Below, piece by piece: positions 1 to 10,491 of a stretch of 64,000 nt of DNA. The stretch comes from Monocercomonoides exilis (Eukaryota > Preaxostyla > Oxymonadida > Polymastigidae), in the NCBI GenBank assembly GCA_001643675.2, contig LSRY02000011.1:744001-808000 (forward strand), read 5' to 3'. The notes beneath the pieces were generated by a model, which saw nothing but the letters and a program-made list of their open reading frames with translations, did not search any database and was not told the origin of the DNA. Every line of letters begins with the position of its first letter. The first letter of the stretch is position 1. A program made the position numbers and the translations under genes.

Positions 1-3000
1 GCAGCTGCTGTGGAAGAGGAGGGGGGATACATGCAAGTGTGAAAGGAGAAGGAAGTGTGGTTGTGAATGGGATGAGTGTGATTGATGGATGTGAAGCGAA
101 TGGTTTGGGAGAAAGAGAAGGGAGAGGCGGAGGAATGATGGTTGAGATGGGGAGCAGAGATTGTGGATTGAAAATAGAGAGTGGTGTGAAGTTTTCAGTT
201 GATGCAGATAATGCTGCAATGTTTGGGAAGGATGTGTTTGTTTGTTGCAACTCAGGGATATTGCTTGAGTCAAAAGTGAATGCAACTTCATTTGGATTTT
301 TTGATGCAAGAGCCATTCCAACAGATGTTTTGGAGCTGAGTGGGAGTGAGAATGGGAATGAAGACGAAGTGATTCCGCTGTTTGTGTATTTGTGTTCAAT
401 GGGATCAAAGCTGATTGTTGATGGGAGTGGAGAATGGTCATTGGATCACAGCCGATGTGGATTCGAGAAGTTTGGGTGTCTGACGATTGACTATTGCATA
501 AGTGAGAGAGCGAACATAAGCATTCATATAATCGAAGTTGTTTCTGAATCATCAATTAAAAGTGAAGTGAAAGTGGCTTCAAGTGATGTGTGCCTATCAG
601 GGAAAATAGAATCAGTGGAAGAAGAGAAGATGAGAGTGGAGGTGAGTGATGAAGGATCAGCAAACCAAGAAAGGTTTATTGAGTGCACAAGTTCGCTTTC
701 AGTCAGCTATATCACTTTTTCTGTGGATTCTCCTCTGAAAAACGCAAGAAAGGCACTTATTTATTCATCGCTGTCAACACTCACAATCGCAAACTGCTCC
801 ATTTCATTTGCAGAAGAGGCACTGACAAGTGGGATGATAGGATACAGCATTATTGACATTAAAGGAGGAGAGCTGATTGTTGATGTGTTTGTGATGGAAG
901 AGAAAGTGAAGATTGTAATGAATGGCATATCACCAATAACGATGAAAAATGGAACGGAACTGGATATAAAGAACATCAGTGTGAGTGGAGTGGAAGTGGC
1001 AGGTGGGAGTGGAGGAGGATGCTTGAACGTGGAAATCAAAGAAGGGGGGAATGCGAATATTGAAGGATGCAATTTGTCATCAAGATGCTCAGGGGGGAGT
1101 GGGATGAAAGGAGGAGGGGTGATGATATCTGTTGGAGAGAGAGGAAGTTTGGAGATAAAAAACGTGAAGTTTGATGGATGTGAAGTGCCATCAACGGATA
1201 AAGAGGAAGGAGGAAGAGGAATTGGAGGAGGGACATTTGTGAGATTTGCAGAAGAAATGGGATCAACTGTGCTTGAAGGAATGATATTCGAAGGATGCAA
1301 TGCCTGGAAAGGGAAGAATGTGTTTGTTTCAGGATGGGATCTGAGAGAGATAATGCCAAACGAACAACTGAAATGGGAGATAACTGAAGAGAAGTTGGAT
1401 TTATTGGATGAGTTGTGTGGATGGGAGAGGAAGACAACAGGAGAGGGATATGTGATTCCGCTTGTTGTGTATTTGTGGAGCAACTGGAGTGGGGATGGAT
1501 TTGTTTCGAAAGAGAAAGGAGGAGACTTCAGTGGGTGTGGATTTTCAGAAGCACCATGTTCATCAATTGATCATCTTGTTTCATTGAGATACGCAACACT
1601 TGAAACAGAAGAATCAAAGATCATTGTGTCTGATTCAGGATTGCTTCGAAGTTCAATATTATTCTCTTCTTCATCATTATCATTAAACACACCAGTTGTG
1701 AAGATTGAAGGGGAGATAAATGGAACAGTTTTGAGGATTGAAGAAGAAAAGGAAACAGATGGAGAAAATGGAGAGGCAATGGTTGCTTCAGAAGTGATTC
1801 TCTCATTTGTGAATATTTCATTTTCTCTTCCAAATGTGCTTGTCCACCATCTGTCTTTCCTTAAATCATCATCAACGAATGGTACCCTTTCTGTGAAAAG
1901 CTGCTCATTTGTTTGTGAGGATCCCTCAAAAGAAACGGATTTCTGCTTGGTGAAAGTGGATGGAGGGAGTGTGGCAATTGAAGATTGTGCTCTGAAAGAA
2001 TTCCATTTTTCACAAGGTTTTGTGGAATTGTCTTCAGATGTGAAAGTGGCAGATGTGATGAATCTGTCGATCACCAACACAAGCATTTCGGGAAGGAGTC
2101 TGATTTCGCTCAGCGAATCTGCTCTCTCATCAGCCAGCTTATTGAAAGGAACAACGATGCTGAGAGGCAAAGAGAATGGAGATGGAGTGATGTTGCTGAG
2201 CATCAACAGCTCATCATTCACAAGCATCACATGCAATGATAGCAGAGCCGCAATTCTGAATGGTGACTCATCTGATTGTGGAATGAAGTGCTGTGTGGAA
2301 AAGTGTGTGATGACAAAGTGTCTGAGCGAGAAGAGCGAAGAGGGAGGAGGGATGAAAGTGAGTTTGAGGGGTGGAGGAAGTGAGCTGAAAGTGAGTGGCT
2401 GCTCGTTTGGGATGTGCATTTGTTCCATTGTGAAGGGGAGAGGAGGAGGGCTGATGATCGATGCATCTGGCCTTGGTGAAACAGAAGCAGGCACAGAGGA
2501 TGCACCGCCTTTGGGGATAATGATCGAGAGCACCAGATTCGCAATGAATGATGCATTTGTGGGGAAGGATGTGTTCATCCGGTGCAAGTGGATTGAAAAG
2601 CAGATCAATGAGAAGCTGTTCTCGCTGGACTTCAGCCAGGATGCTCTGAAGTCGAACAACTCGATTTGTGGAAACGATGAAGAGAAAAGAGATATTGATC
2701 TGATCCCGCTGATCACATTCTATTATGGGCAGCAGGTGTTTGTGGAAGCGAATGGGAGGGATATGCGACAGTGTGGAGAACAGATGAATCCATGCAAAAG
2801 CATCAGCCATGGAGTGTCTCACATCCAAAAGGGGATCATGAATGCGATTTTTATTGATGGAGAAGGTGACATTGGAGGAGAATGTGTGATGGGAGATGTG
2901 AGTGTGAAGCCAATGAAGAAGGTGAAGGCGACAATCCGTTTCAATGAAGCAATTCAAGAGATGGGAAATGAAGGGAACATGATCATGTTTGTGAATGAGT

Positions 3001-5264
3001 GTGTTGTGGAGAGGTGTGTGTTTGAGTTTGGAGAACAGTTTTCATCGAGTCACAGCTGCATTATGAAAGTGAAGAACGGGACAACAGAGATGAGGGAATG
3101 TGAATGCTTGTCATCCACATTTGTGTTGACCATTCACAGCACAATAATGGGAGTTGAGGGAGGAGAGCTGGAGATGGTCAAGTGTGTGTTCACGAGAATG
3201 AAATTGTCTGTGCCTTTGATTGAATTCATTGGGGAATCGAAAGCAGCCATATCAGAAACAAAAATAGATAATTTGGATTCAGAGGGAAATGTGATTGAAG
3301 TTGGAGACAGAGCAGACGTGGAGATGAAGGAGCTGGATGTTCAGAACATCACTCTCTCAAGAAGTGGAAGTGTGGTGAAAATGCAGAATTTGGTGAAGAA
3401 TGAAGTATTATCGAACTGTTCATTTGGAAAGTGTTTGAGCTCAAAGGAGAAAGGATCGATTGTGTCAGTGAGCAATTGTGCCAATGTGAGGTTTGATCTG
3501 TGCAGGTTCTCTGGGGATTTGGAGGAAGAAGCAAGAGAAGAAAGGAAAACAAATGGAAGAACAGAAGAGGTTTGCAAGTGGAAAGGATCAGTTGTGGATG
3601 CCATTTCAAGCAGTCTGACAATGAAAGACACCACAATCAGCAACTCGAAGAAAGGAGGGCTCTCTTTGTCAGGTGGAAGTGTTGTTATTGAGAAGGGAGA
3701 ATTCGAGAACAACAATCCATCAATTGAGGGATATCCATCATTGAGAAGAAACATCATTTGTTCAGATTCGGGAACATTGAATGTTGTGAGTGTGAAAGGA
3801 GGAGATGGAATAGAGAAAAACACTTCATTGTGGATATTGGATGAAGGATGCAAATTGGGAGGAATAGCAGCTGAAAGCGCATCTCCCTTCTTTATTCCTG
3901 TTCTTGAAGATGTGCAGAATGCAACCAAGCCATCAGGCGAATTGAAGTTGATCATTCATGGGAAGCTGCTTCTGCCATGCAATTTGTCAGTGAAGATAAA
4001 CATGAAAGATGGGGATGTTGAACTTGTTGAAACACAAAAGATCGAAGAAGGTTGGTTTGTATCAGAGAACGAGGTGCATTCAAGAATTTCTTTGGAATTG
4101 CTCAAAGTGATGGAGAAGAAAACAGAAGTGAGTGTGTGGATGGTGTTTGGAAAAGATGAAACATGTTTTTCGAATGGAATTGTGGTGATAAGCAAGAGTG
4201 AGTCTCAATCAAAAGGAGATGAGAATGAGAATGAAGGAGGTGGCAATATCAATAAAGGAGGGACTCGCAAAGAATGGAGCTTGATTGTGATTGTTGTGAT
4301 GGGTGTGCTGTTTGTGATATCCATGCTAATATTTGTTGCAGTTGTTGTGCTTTTGCGAAAGAAACTGAAGGAAGCAGAAAAAAGGGTTTCAAAAGAGAGA
4401 TTAGAAAACGAGCAGATAATGGGGAAGCCTGAGAGGAGAAGAAGGGAAAACAATGGAGGAAGCTTTGAGGTGAGTGAAATTCCATCAACATTGCTGGAGG
4501 GGATGACAAGCCAAATTCCGCTTCTCATTGACAACGATGAAGATCTTCCAGAGCCTCCGTCAATGAACGAAGGAATTTTGAATGAAAATGATCTTCCAGA
4601 TTTGGAATCTTCATTGCCATTTTCTGAGGACGATTCTGCTGCTGGAGCACCAAAATCTCATTCATTCAATGTGATATCAGCGAAGAAGCCATTTCGAGAG
4701 AAAGAGAAAAAGAACATCAAAACATTATACTCGATGATTCATTCCGTTCAAGGTAATTTCACGTTGGGAACAAGGGCGATGGATGTTGTTGATGGGAAGG
4801 AGGTGGTTTTGGCAGTTGCAGAGCTGTTTGAGCATTTGATTTCAGTTGAAGACGAAAGGACGGAAATGATGGCAAGACAGCTGTGCCCATATTCAATCTT
4901 TGTTGAAGAAGGAACAAATGAAATATTTGTGTTGACTGAAGAACTGGAAGATGAGAAACAGAAAGATGAAATGAAGCGATGGAAGGCACCTGAAGAGGAA
5001 GATGAGGAAATAGAAAAAGCAGTTGTATTCACGCTTGGACTGATTCTCCATGAAATGACAACTGGGGAAGTGCCTTTGAGTGAATGCAATGCAGAAGAAG
5101 CGCAGGAGATGATAAGGGATGGGGTGCGACCGCTGACAGAAGGAATCGAAGGAGAAGAGCTGATTGAGGTGATGGAGAAGATGTGGGCAGATGAGCCAAA
5201 TGACAGACCCAGTTTGGCAGAAGTGAAAAAATCAATAAAGAAAATAATGATGGATGAAGGATGA
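1..5264 (+). CDS. Repeat-rich surface protein with TM and pseudokinase tail (5'-partial)
   Basis: The frame is already open at base 3 and runs to a TGA at 5262-5264, giving 1,753 residues here; the true start lies left of the window, so the GTG at 39 is not a start. The ectodomain is built of Gly/Cys-rich strands of the right-handed beta-helix kind (GRGGG, FEGC, SSCSF-like turns). It has three larger modules, near 200-490, 1300-1580 and 2550-2815. Each contains a GKxVFV-like strand, an xIPLxxYL strand, a Gly-rich turn and a CGxxxxPC-like motif. One hydrophobic span near 4275-4355, followed by RKK, fits a single TM helix with the repeats outside. The cytoplasmic end (about 4720-5250) resembles a protein kinase C-lobe: WKAPE, FTLGLILHEMTTG and a final NDRPS. 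I see no HRD, no DFG and no VAxK lysine, so it is probably a pseudokinase. Ligand and partners are unknown. Close paralog of the gene at 59915. Confidence 0.85.
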   Translation, partial: SCCGRGGGIHASVKGEGSVVVNGMSVIDGCEANGLGEREGRGGGMMVEMGSRDCGLKIESGVKFSVDADNAAMFGKDVFVCCNSGILLESKVNATSFGFFDARAIPTDVLELSGSENGNEDEVIPLFVYLCSMGSKLIVDGSGEWSLDHSRCGFEKFGCLTIDYCISERANISIHIIEVVSESSIKSEVKVASSDVCLSGKIESVEEEKMRVEVSDEGSANQERFIECTSSLSVSYITFSVDSPLKNARKALIYSSLSTLTIANCSISFAEEALTSGMIGYSIIDIKGGELIVDVFVMEEKVKIVMNGISPITMKNGTELDIKNISVSGVEVAGGSGGGCLNVEIKEGGNANIEGCNLSSRCSGGSGMKGGGVMISVGERGSLEIKNVKFDGCEVPSTDKEEGGRGIGGGTFVRFAEEMGSTVLEGMIFEGCNAWKGKNVFVSGWDLREIMPNEQLKWEITEEKLDLLDELCGWERKTTGEGYVIPLVVYLWSNWSGDGFVSKEKGGDFSGCGFSEAPCSSIDHLVSLRYATLETEESKIIVSDSGLLRSSILFSSSSLSLNTPVVKIEGEINGTVLRIEEEKETDGENGEAMVASEVILSFVNISFSLPNVLVHHLSFLKSSSTNGTLSVKSCSFVCEDPSKETDFCLVKVDGGSVAIEDCALKEFHFSQGFVELSSDVKVADVMNLSITNTSISGRSLISLSESALSSASLLKGTTMLRGKENGDGVMLLSINSSSFTSITCNDSRAAILNGDSSDCGMKCCVEKCVMTKCLSEKSEEGGGMKVSLRGGGSELKVSGCSFGMCICSIVKGRGGGLMIDASGLGETEAGTEDAPPLGIMIESTRFAMNDAFVGKDVFIRCKWIEKQINEKLFSLDFSQDALKSNNSICGNDEEKRDIDLIPLITFYYGQQVFVEANGRDMRQCGEQMNPCKSISHGVSHIQKGIMNAIFIDGEGDIGGECVMGDVSVKPMKKVKATIRFNEAIQEMGNEGNMIMFVNECVVERCVFEFGEQFSSSHSCIMKVKNGTTEMRECECLSSTFVLTIHSTIMGVEGGELEMVKCVFTRMKLSVPLIEFIGESKAAISETKIDNLDSEGNVIEVGDRADVEMKELDVQNITLSRSGSVVKMQNLVKNEVLSNCSFGKCLSSKEKGSIVSVSNCANVRFDLCRFSGDLEEEAREERKTNGRTEEVCKWKGSVVDAISSSLTMKDTTISNSKKGGLSLSGGSVVIEKGEFENNNPSIEGYPSLRRNIICSDSGTLNVVSVKGGDGIEKNTSLWILDEGCKLGGIAAESASPFFIPVLEDVQNATKPSGELKLIIHGKLLLPCNLSVKINMKDGDVELVETQKIEEGWFVSENEVHSRISLELLKVMEKKTEVSVWMVFGKDETCFSNGIVVISKSESQSKGDENENEGGGNINKGGTRKEWSLIVIVVMGVLFVISMLIFVAVVVLLRKKLKEAEKRVSKERLENEQIMGKPERRRRENNGGSFEVSEIPSTLLEGMTSQIPLLIDNDEDLPEPPSMNEGILNENDLPDLESSLPFSEDDSAAGAPKSHSFNVISAKKPFREKEKKNIKTLYSMIHSVQGNFTLGTRAMDVVDGKEVVLAVAELFEHLISVEDERTEMMARQLCPYSIFVEEGTNEIFVLTEELEDEKQKDEMKRWKAPEEEDEEIEKAVVFTLGLILHEMTTGEVPLSECNAEEAQEMIRDGVRPLTEGIEGEELIEVMEKMWADEPNDRPSLAEVKKSIKKIMMDEG

Positions 5265-5802
5265 AGGATGAAGCTGATAGAATATAGTTTCAAAAAAATG
5301 AACCTAAATTATTAAAATTTCTCCCTTAAAAACTTCATAACAAAATTGTTCTGTTTAGTAATTATGTAAATGGAGCTTTTCACATCACTGGTGTTGTTTG
5401 AGTTTTTAAAATTTTATGAAACATTTGTAAATTACCACTCACTGTTCACTTTGGTTTCATGAATAACAAATCATTCCTCATTAAAGTTTCGTTGCTATCC
5501 GATTGTTATATTTTCACTTTCATTATTACGAAGATTTCATTTTTAATGTTGCATTTGGATACTTGATCTTTGTATTGATTTTTTATTTGAAATATTCAAA
5601 TGATAAAAAATTTATTTCTTTATCATATCAATAAAATTAACTTTTGAGAGAAAAATCACTTTCTTTTTGAATTCTCTAAATGTATTTCTGTTCGATTCAC
5701 ACTTCAAATTTTCAACTATTTGTCATTTCGGAATAATATCCACAAATTATAAGAGATTTAAAAATTGTGTTTAGAGTTTTTCTTTTATTTCAAACTCAGG
5801 CA
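5265..5802. other. AT-rich spacer downstream of the surface-protein gene
   Basis: No coding frame with recognisable content. It is very AT-rich, with several AATAAA-like strings (for example near 5628), and presumably holds the 3' end of the upstream transcript. Nothing else is seen. Confidence 0.5.
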
Positions 5803-5833
5803 TGTCTCAACTATTTGTAACATTCAGAAACTC

Positions 5834-5868
<35 letters not shown>

Positions 5869-6357
5869 CAGATCTTCTCTTATTAAATGCATTAATATAA
5901 AAATGAAAAACTTGTTAGGGGTGAATTTTTCGTTTTTACAATATAGTGTGTCACAAATCCGGGAAAGTGTAAAAATTTCAGCTTTCAAAAACTTTTCACT
6001 CATTCATTTGCTTCAAATTATATAAATGAAGCATTTGAAGAAATAAGAATTGCTTTTCTAATATTATTGTGTTCGCAGAGACCCTTTTTCTTCAGCTTTT
6101 TTTCAAATACGAGATATGAAGAAAAAGGGTCTCTGCGAACACAATAATATTAGAAAAGCAATTTTATTTCTTCAAATGCTTCATTTATATAATTTGAAGC
6201 AAATGAATGAGTGAAAAGTTTTTGAAATTTTCTGAAACGAAAAATTCACCCCCAACAAGTTTTTCATTTTTATATTAATGCATTTAATAAGAGAAGATCT
6301 GAAAAAAAAAAAAAAAAAAAAAAAACGAGTTTCTGAATGTTACAAATAGTTGAGACA
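5803..6357. repeat. Near-perfect palindrome (foldback inverted repeat) with internal poly-T/poly-A
   Basis: Left arm 5803-6094 and right arm 6117-6357 are reverse complements around a 22-bp spacer (6095-6116). The arms match across the junction (GAGACCCTTTTTCTTCA against its complement) and out to the ends (TGTCTCA/TGAGACA). They differ in two ways. The homopolymer is T34 on the left (5835-5868) and A24 on the right. The left arm also carries an extra segment of about 43 bp at 5933-5975. The region could fold into a hairpin of about 240 bp. Short ORFs crossing it look like chance. Confidence 0.9.
5933..5975. repeat. Small insertion in the left palindrome arm with 8-bp terminal inverted repeats
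   Basis: The segment begins TTTTTACA and ends TGTAAAAA and is missing from the matching place in the right arm, where TCGTTT runs directly into CAGAAAA. It therefore entered the left arm, or was lost from the right, after the palindrome formed. Confidence 0.6.
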
Positions 6358-6556
6358 CACCAACGAAATCATTCTGAAAATCTTTTATCGATCATTTTCA
6401 GGGATTTCTCTTTTTTGAATTTTTTGCATATAATTTTTATTAGTGGGTTGGGACTTTGATAACTTGTGGGATGAGGTTTTTTGCTTTGTGAATTTTGTTC
6501 CACACGTTAAACCCTATTTTTTTCTCTATTAAAAATTTTCACTATATATGTCTCAA

Positions 6557-7741
6557 TTTTTTTGAAAAGTTCCTTTTGTTAAATTTACAAATATATATAA
6601 TATTTCTTATTTCGATCAGATTTCTGTTTCCACTCACCAAATATCGCTGCAATGAAAATAAAATTTTGACAATGTTTATAGGGTCAGAAATTTATCGGTA
6701 CCCAAAAAATTAATCGGGACCTAAATTTTCTGGCTCACAGGAGCACTTTCAGTAAAAAATAAATAATAGGAAACCTTTTTGAAACTTTTATATACTATGC
6801 CAGAAAATATTTTTTTTTTATTTCTGTAAATAGATCTGAAATTTTTTGTTTTATTTTTTTGATCAAAGACTTGCTCATATTTTCACGAGCTTTTTGTTTT
6901 GAGTGTTTTGAGCTATATCATTGTAAATTAACTGAACTTATTAATGCCTTTGGTTATTTTTCATTGTTTAACACTTCGTTTTTTTATTATTTTTTCCATT
7001 TCACTCAATTTCGACAAAATGAAGAATACATTTGAATAAATAAGTTTTTTCGTTAATTCAAAGAGGAAAATATGAAAACTATCAATTAACAAAGGTATTC
7101 AAAAAGATGAAAATCTTTAATTCTTAATGATCGAGATTATTTTTCAAAATAACATGTTTTTATGTATTTTAGCATTTTTTGCTTCAAATCACATTCTTTC
7201 ATTTCAAAATCTTTGTAACGCACATAACAATCATTTTTTCAACTTTTCTTTAACACGAAAAACCATGACAATTTCAAACTCTGCTATTGTTTCTAATTTT
7301 GTCAAAAAATCATGAAATGGAAAAAACAATAAAAAAACGAAGTGTTAAACAATGAAAAATAACCAAAGGCATTAATAAGTTCAGTTAATTTACAATGATA
7401 TAGCTCAAAACACTCAAAACAAAAAGCTCGTGAAAATATGAGCAAGTCTTTGATCAAAAAAATAAAACAAAAAATTTCAGATCTATTTACAGAAATAAAA
7501 AAAAAATATTTTCTGGCATAGTATATAAAAGTTTCAAAAAGGTTTCCTATTATTTATTTTTTACTGAAAGTGCTCCTGTGAGCCAGAAAATTTAGGTCCC
7601 GATAAAAAAAGGGTATATGATAAATTACTGACCCTATTTCCATAAAAGAAAAGTTTCGTGAGTGAAAACAGAAATATGATCGAAATTTGAAATATATTTT
7701 TTATTTTAAAATTTTACAAAAGGAAGTTTTCAAAAAAAAAA
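6557..7741. repeat. Large inverted repeat with about 430-450 bp arms and 309-bp loop
   Basis: Left arm 6557-7003 matches the reverse complement of 7313-7741. The inner halves are nearly identical (TTTAACACTTCG, CTGGCTCACAGGAGCAC and GGGACCTAAATTTTC appear on both sides). The outer parts (6557-6690 and 7600-7741) are recognisable but diverged, with indels such as GGTACCC versus ATACCC. The loop 7004-7312 has only a chance ORF. It may be a foldback-type or MITE-like element; no transposase is seen. Confidence 0.85.
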
Positions 7742-7911
7742 TATCCATATTTTATAAATAAATACGTCCCACTAAAAATGACAAAATTGCAGAAAGAGTT
7801 TGGATCAAAACGTTGTTTTTTCATTTATGCAAAAATTTTGTCCAATATTAAAAAGAAGGAAAGAATCAAAGAAATGGAACGAAGTTTTGACTTTTATGAA
7901 AATATGAAAAT

Positions 7912-10358
7912 AGGATGATTTTTTAATCCAGACATTTTTTTTAATCCGGACATTTTTTTTGCGTTTCTCACTAAATAAAAACTGAAAATAAAATAAGCAT
8001 ATTGAACCAGGTTTGAATGTATATTAAATGTTTATTCAAAAAAAAAATAATTTTGTCAATTTTTGTTTTTGTTGAAGATCTTGGGAATTTTTAATTTATT
8101 TTTGATCATTTGCTTTGCTCGTTAATAACCCACTCTTTTTTTCTATTATTTTTTGCTATTGGACCGGATATCATACATAATAATCACTTCCAATTTCAAA
8201 TCTTTTATGCTTTTTCTTATTTTTTCGCAAGTTTTTCGCATTTCATTGTTTTTAAAGATAATTACAAAATACTTATTTTTTCCTCAACTGTTATTTGTTC
8301 TTTCAATGAAAATACCTATATATAATGAAAATTAGGGTTTTTTTTATATCCGGACATAATGTTTATTTTTTGTTAAAAAAATTAAATATTTATTATAAAT
8401 CGCATGTTGAAATTTTTGAAAAAATGCAACAACCAATAGTTAATATAATTCATCAATTCTCGTGAGAAAAATTTTTCTGGTATTTCTTCGTTCATTATCA
8501 TCTCATAAATCATCATCTTTTTAAATTTGGGATAAAATTTTTTCTTTTTTTTCGGCTTCTCTTCAGAAAACAAATCTTTTTCAATTTTTTCTTCAGTAGA
8601 ATCATCAATATTCTTCTTCTCTTTCATCTTTTTGTATTCTTTCCATTTATCTTAAAATGCTTGGCCTGAAATATTTTTTTCCATGGAAATTGAAACGATG
8701 GGATTTTTTTTTCCGCTGAACTGAAGGAGTGTCAGATAACTTCACCAATACAGAATTAAATCGTCCAAACAACACACCGCTCTTTTCAAATGCAGAGTGA
8801 ATTATTGAAGGAAGCAATGCAGTTTGCAAAGCCTGTGGCAAGGCATTTTCAACTTCATTTCATCGAAGTGAGATCAAAGAGGAAGATGGAACAACATAAT
8901 TAGAATTGAAACATTCACAAAATATAGCAAAAACAACACAGTCAAGTGGTTGCGTTTGATGAGTGCAATGAAGAATGGATGTTACTGCATCAATTGATGC
9001 ATCTACATATTTTTATCACAGATCTGGCTGTGCTCTTGAAGGATGAGAATCCAAGAGATGCAAGCATCTATCTCGTTCATATCCAGTTATTTTCTTCTTT
9101 GTGCAATTCCAGACAGAAGAATCTCTTCAGCATATCAAACAATCAATGCATCAGTCATCCACAATTGTCTTCTCAGACATGAAGCTGCAGGCTGAGCAAG
9201 ACTTTTATTTCTTGTGGGAGTTTTTATGATGACAAATGAATTAGGTTTGGTTAAGAATTACCATCAGCTGCAACTGCAACCACAAGAGTGGATTTTGGCA
9301 TATAGATTGGTGTTTTGGAAAACCCGACTGGAACTTCTGAAGGATGAACGGCTAGTTGTTTTGTGGAGTCGGAGAGACGAAAAGAAGATTTGTGGGTGTT
9401 GAAGACGAGTGAAGGAGAGTTTTAGTAAGAGTCATGAAGCGATTGAATAGGAGAGAAGAAAATTAAAAGAGATTGTTTGTTTTATACAGATATACGTTCA
9501 AAGTCAACGAGATGAAGAATGGATGTTTTAAGATCTGGATTTCGTTTGATAAAGAAATATGGTATTGACTTTGAAATTATGACTTCCGATTTTTCTTCTT
9601 CACCACTTTGAATTTTTTTATAAGAAAGCACTGATTCAATCTTTCATTATTATTTAAAATAAATATTTATAAGAAAGAAATGATAATGAAAACCTGTTGT
9701 TTTGTTTGAGTAACAGAATAACTTCCTCCTGTCATGCTTTCTATTTTGATGACTTCGGAAATCACTTCTTTGCCTTCTTAAGTGAAAGGCTCTGGTCGAC
9801 CAACTTTTCCCACGGTCCCACCCTTTTCAATGGCAGTTACAGCTCGGTTTATCGATGAACGAGAGAATTCATTTGGATTTGCAGTGTCCGCAACACGGCA
9901 TTTTCAATCAGCAATTATTGCAGCAATACGTACTAATCGATTTTTAATTTTGACGACACTGGAAAGATTTCGTCAAATCTGTCAATATCGTTAATCCACT
10001 TTCTTTTCTTTGTTTCACGATACATATGCAAAAAATATACGAAATGATTATTTATTTTATTAAATAAATATATCCACTTTAGAATAGAAAAAAAACAAAA
10101 ATAAATATAATTTTTATCTCATAGAAGTCTTTTTAATTAGCTTCGTTGCAATTTCCTTATCTCCTCGGAGGAGGCATAAATCAGATGGAGATTCTAACCC
10201 TCACATCTTCTCCCCATCAGAGAATAGGTGAAGTAATTTAATCTTAATTTCTAACTGCTGACTTTTCCTTATATACTAAAAACAACTTATAAAATATGAA
10301 ATGTGGGTTGATTAAACTAATTATTAAAATTTTTGTCCGGATAAAAAAACCATCCTAT
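7912..10358. mobile_element. Decayed TA-flanked DNA element with CCGGACA-type terminal inverted repeats
   Basis: The left end at 7912 (TAGGATGATTTTTT, then ATCCAGACA) is mirrored at 10335-10358 (TGTCCGGAT, run of A, CCATCCTA). Both ends are bounded by TA, as for Tc1/mariner/pogo elements. A third similar end in left orientation (TAGGG, T-run, ATATCCGGACAT) sits at 8334-8358, so the structure may be two nested copies. The interior at 8640-9480 is less AT-rich than its flanks and holds broken frames. A frame at 9782-9994 with GRPTFPT could be a transposase N-terminus, but I cannot support that firmly. Confidence 0.55.
8334..8358 (+). repeat. Internal copy of the CCGGACA-type terminal repeat
   Basis: TAGGG followed by a T-run and ATATCCGGACAT, in the same orientation as the left end at 7912. 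It could mark the true left end of a 2.0-kb element ending at 10358. Confidence 0.5.
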
Positions 10359-10387
10359 TCTTTTTCGAATTAGAATTATTTTTGGAG

Positions 10388-10470
<83 letters not shown>

Positions 10471-10491
10471 ATTAATAAATAAATTAATAAA
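10388..10491. repeat. TAAA tetranucleotide microsatellite
   Basis: About 26 consecutive TAAA/AAAT units, with two TTAA interruptions near the right end. Confidence 0.95.

Noticed and set aside
1571-2716. Long minus-strand frame (381 codons) opposite the surface-protein gene
   Set aside because: It lies wholly antisense to a well-supported coding frame, has no motifs, and its Ser/Pro/Leu-rich content is what the complement of Glu/Gly/Val-rich codons gives.
5765-6025. Plus frame with poly-Phe
   Set aside because: It runs through the T34 homopolymer of the palindrome; no protein signal.
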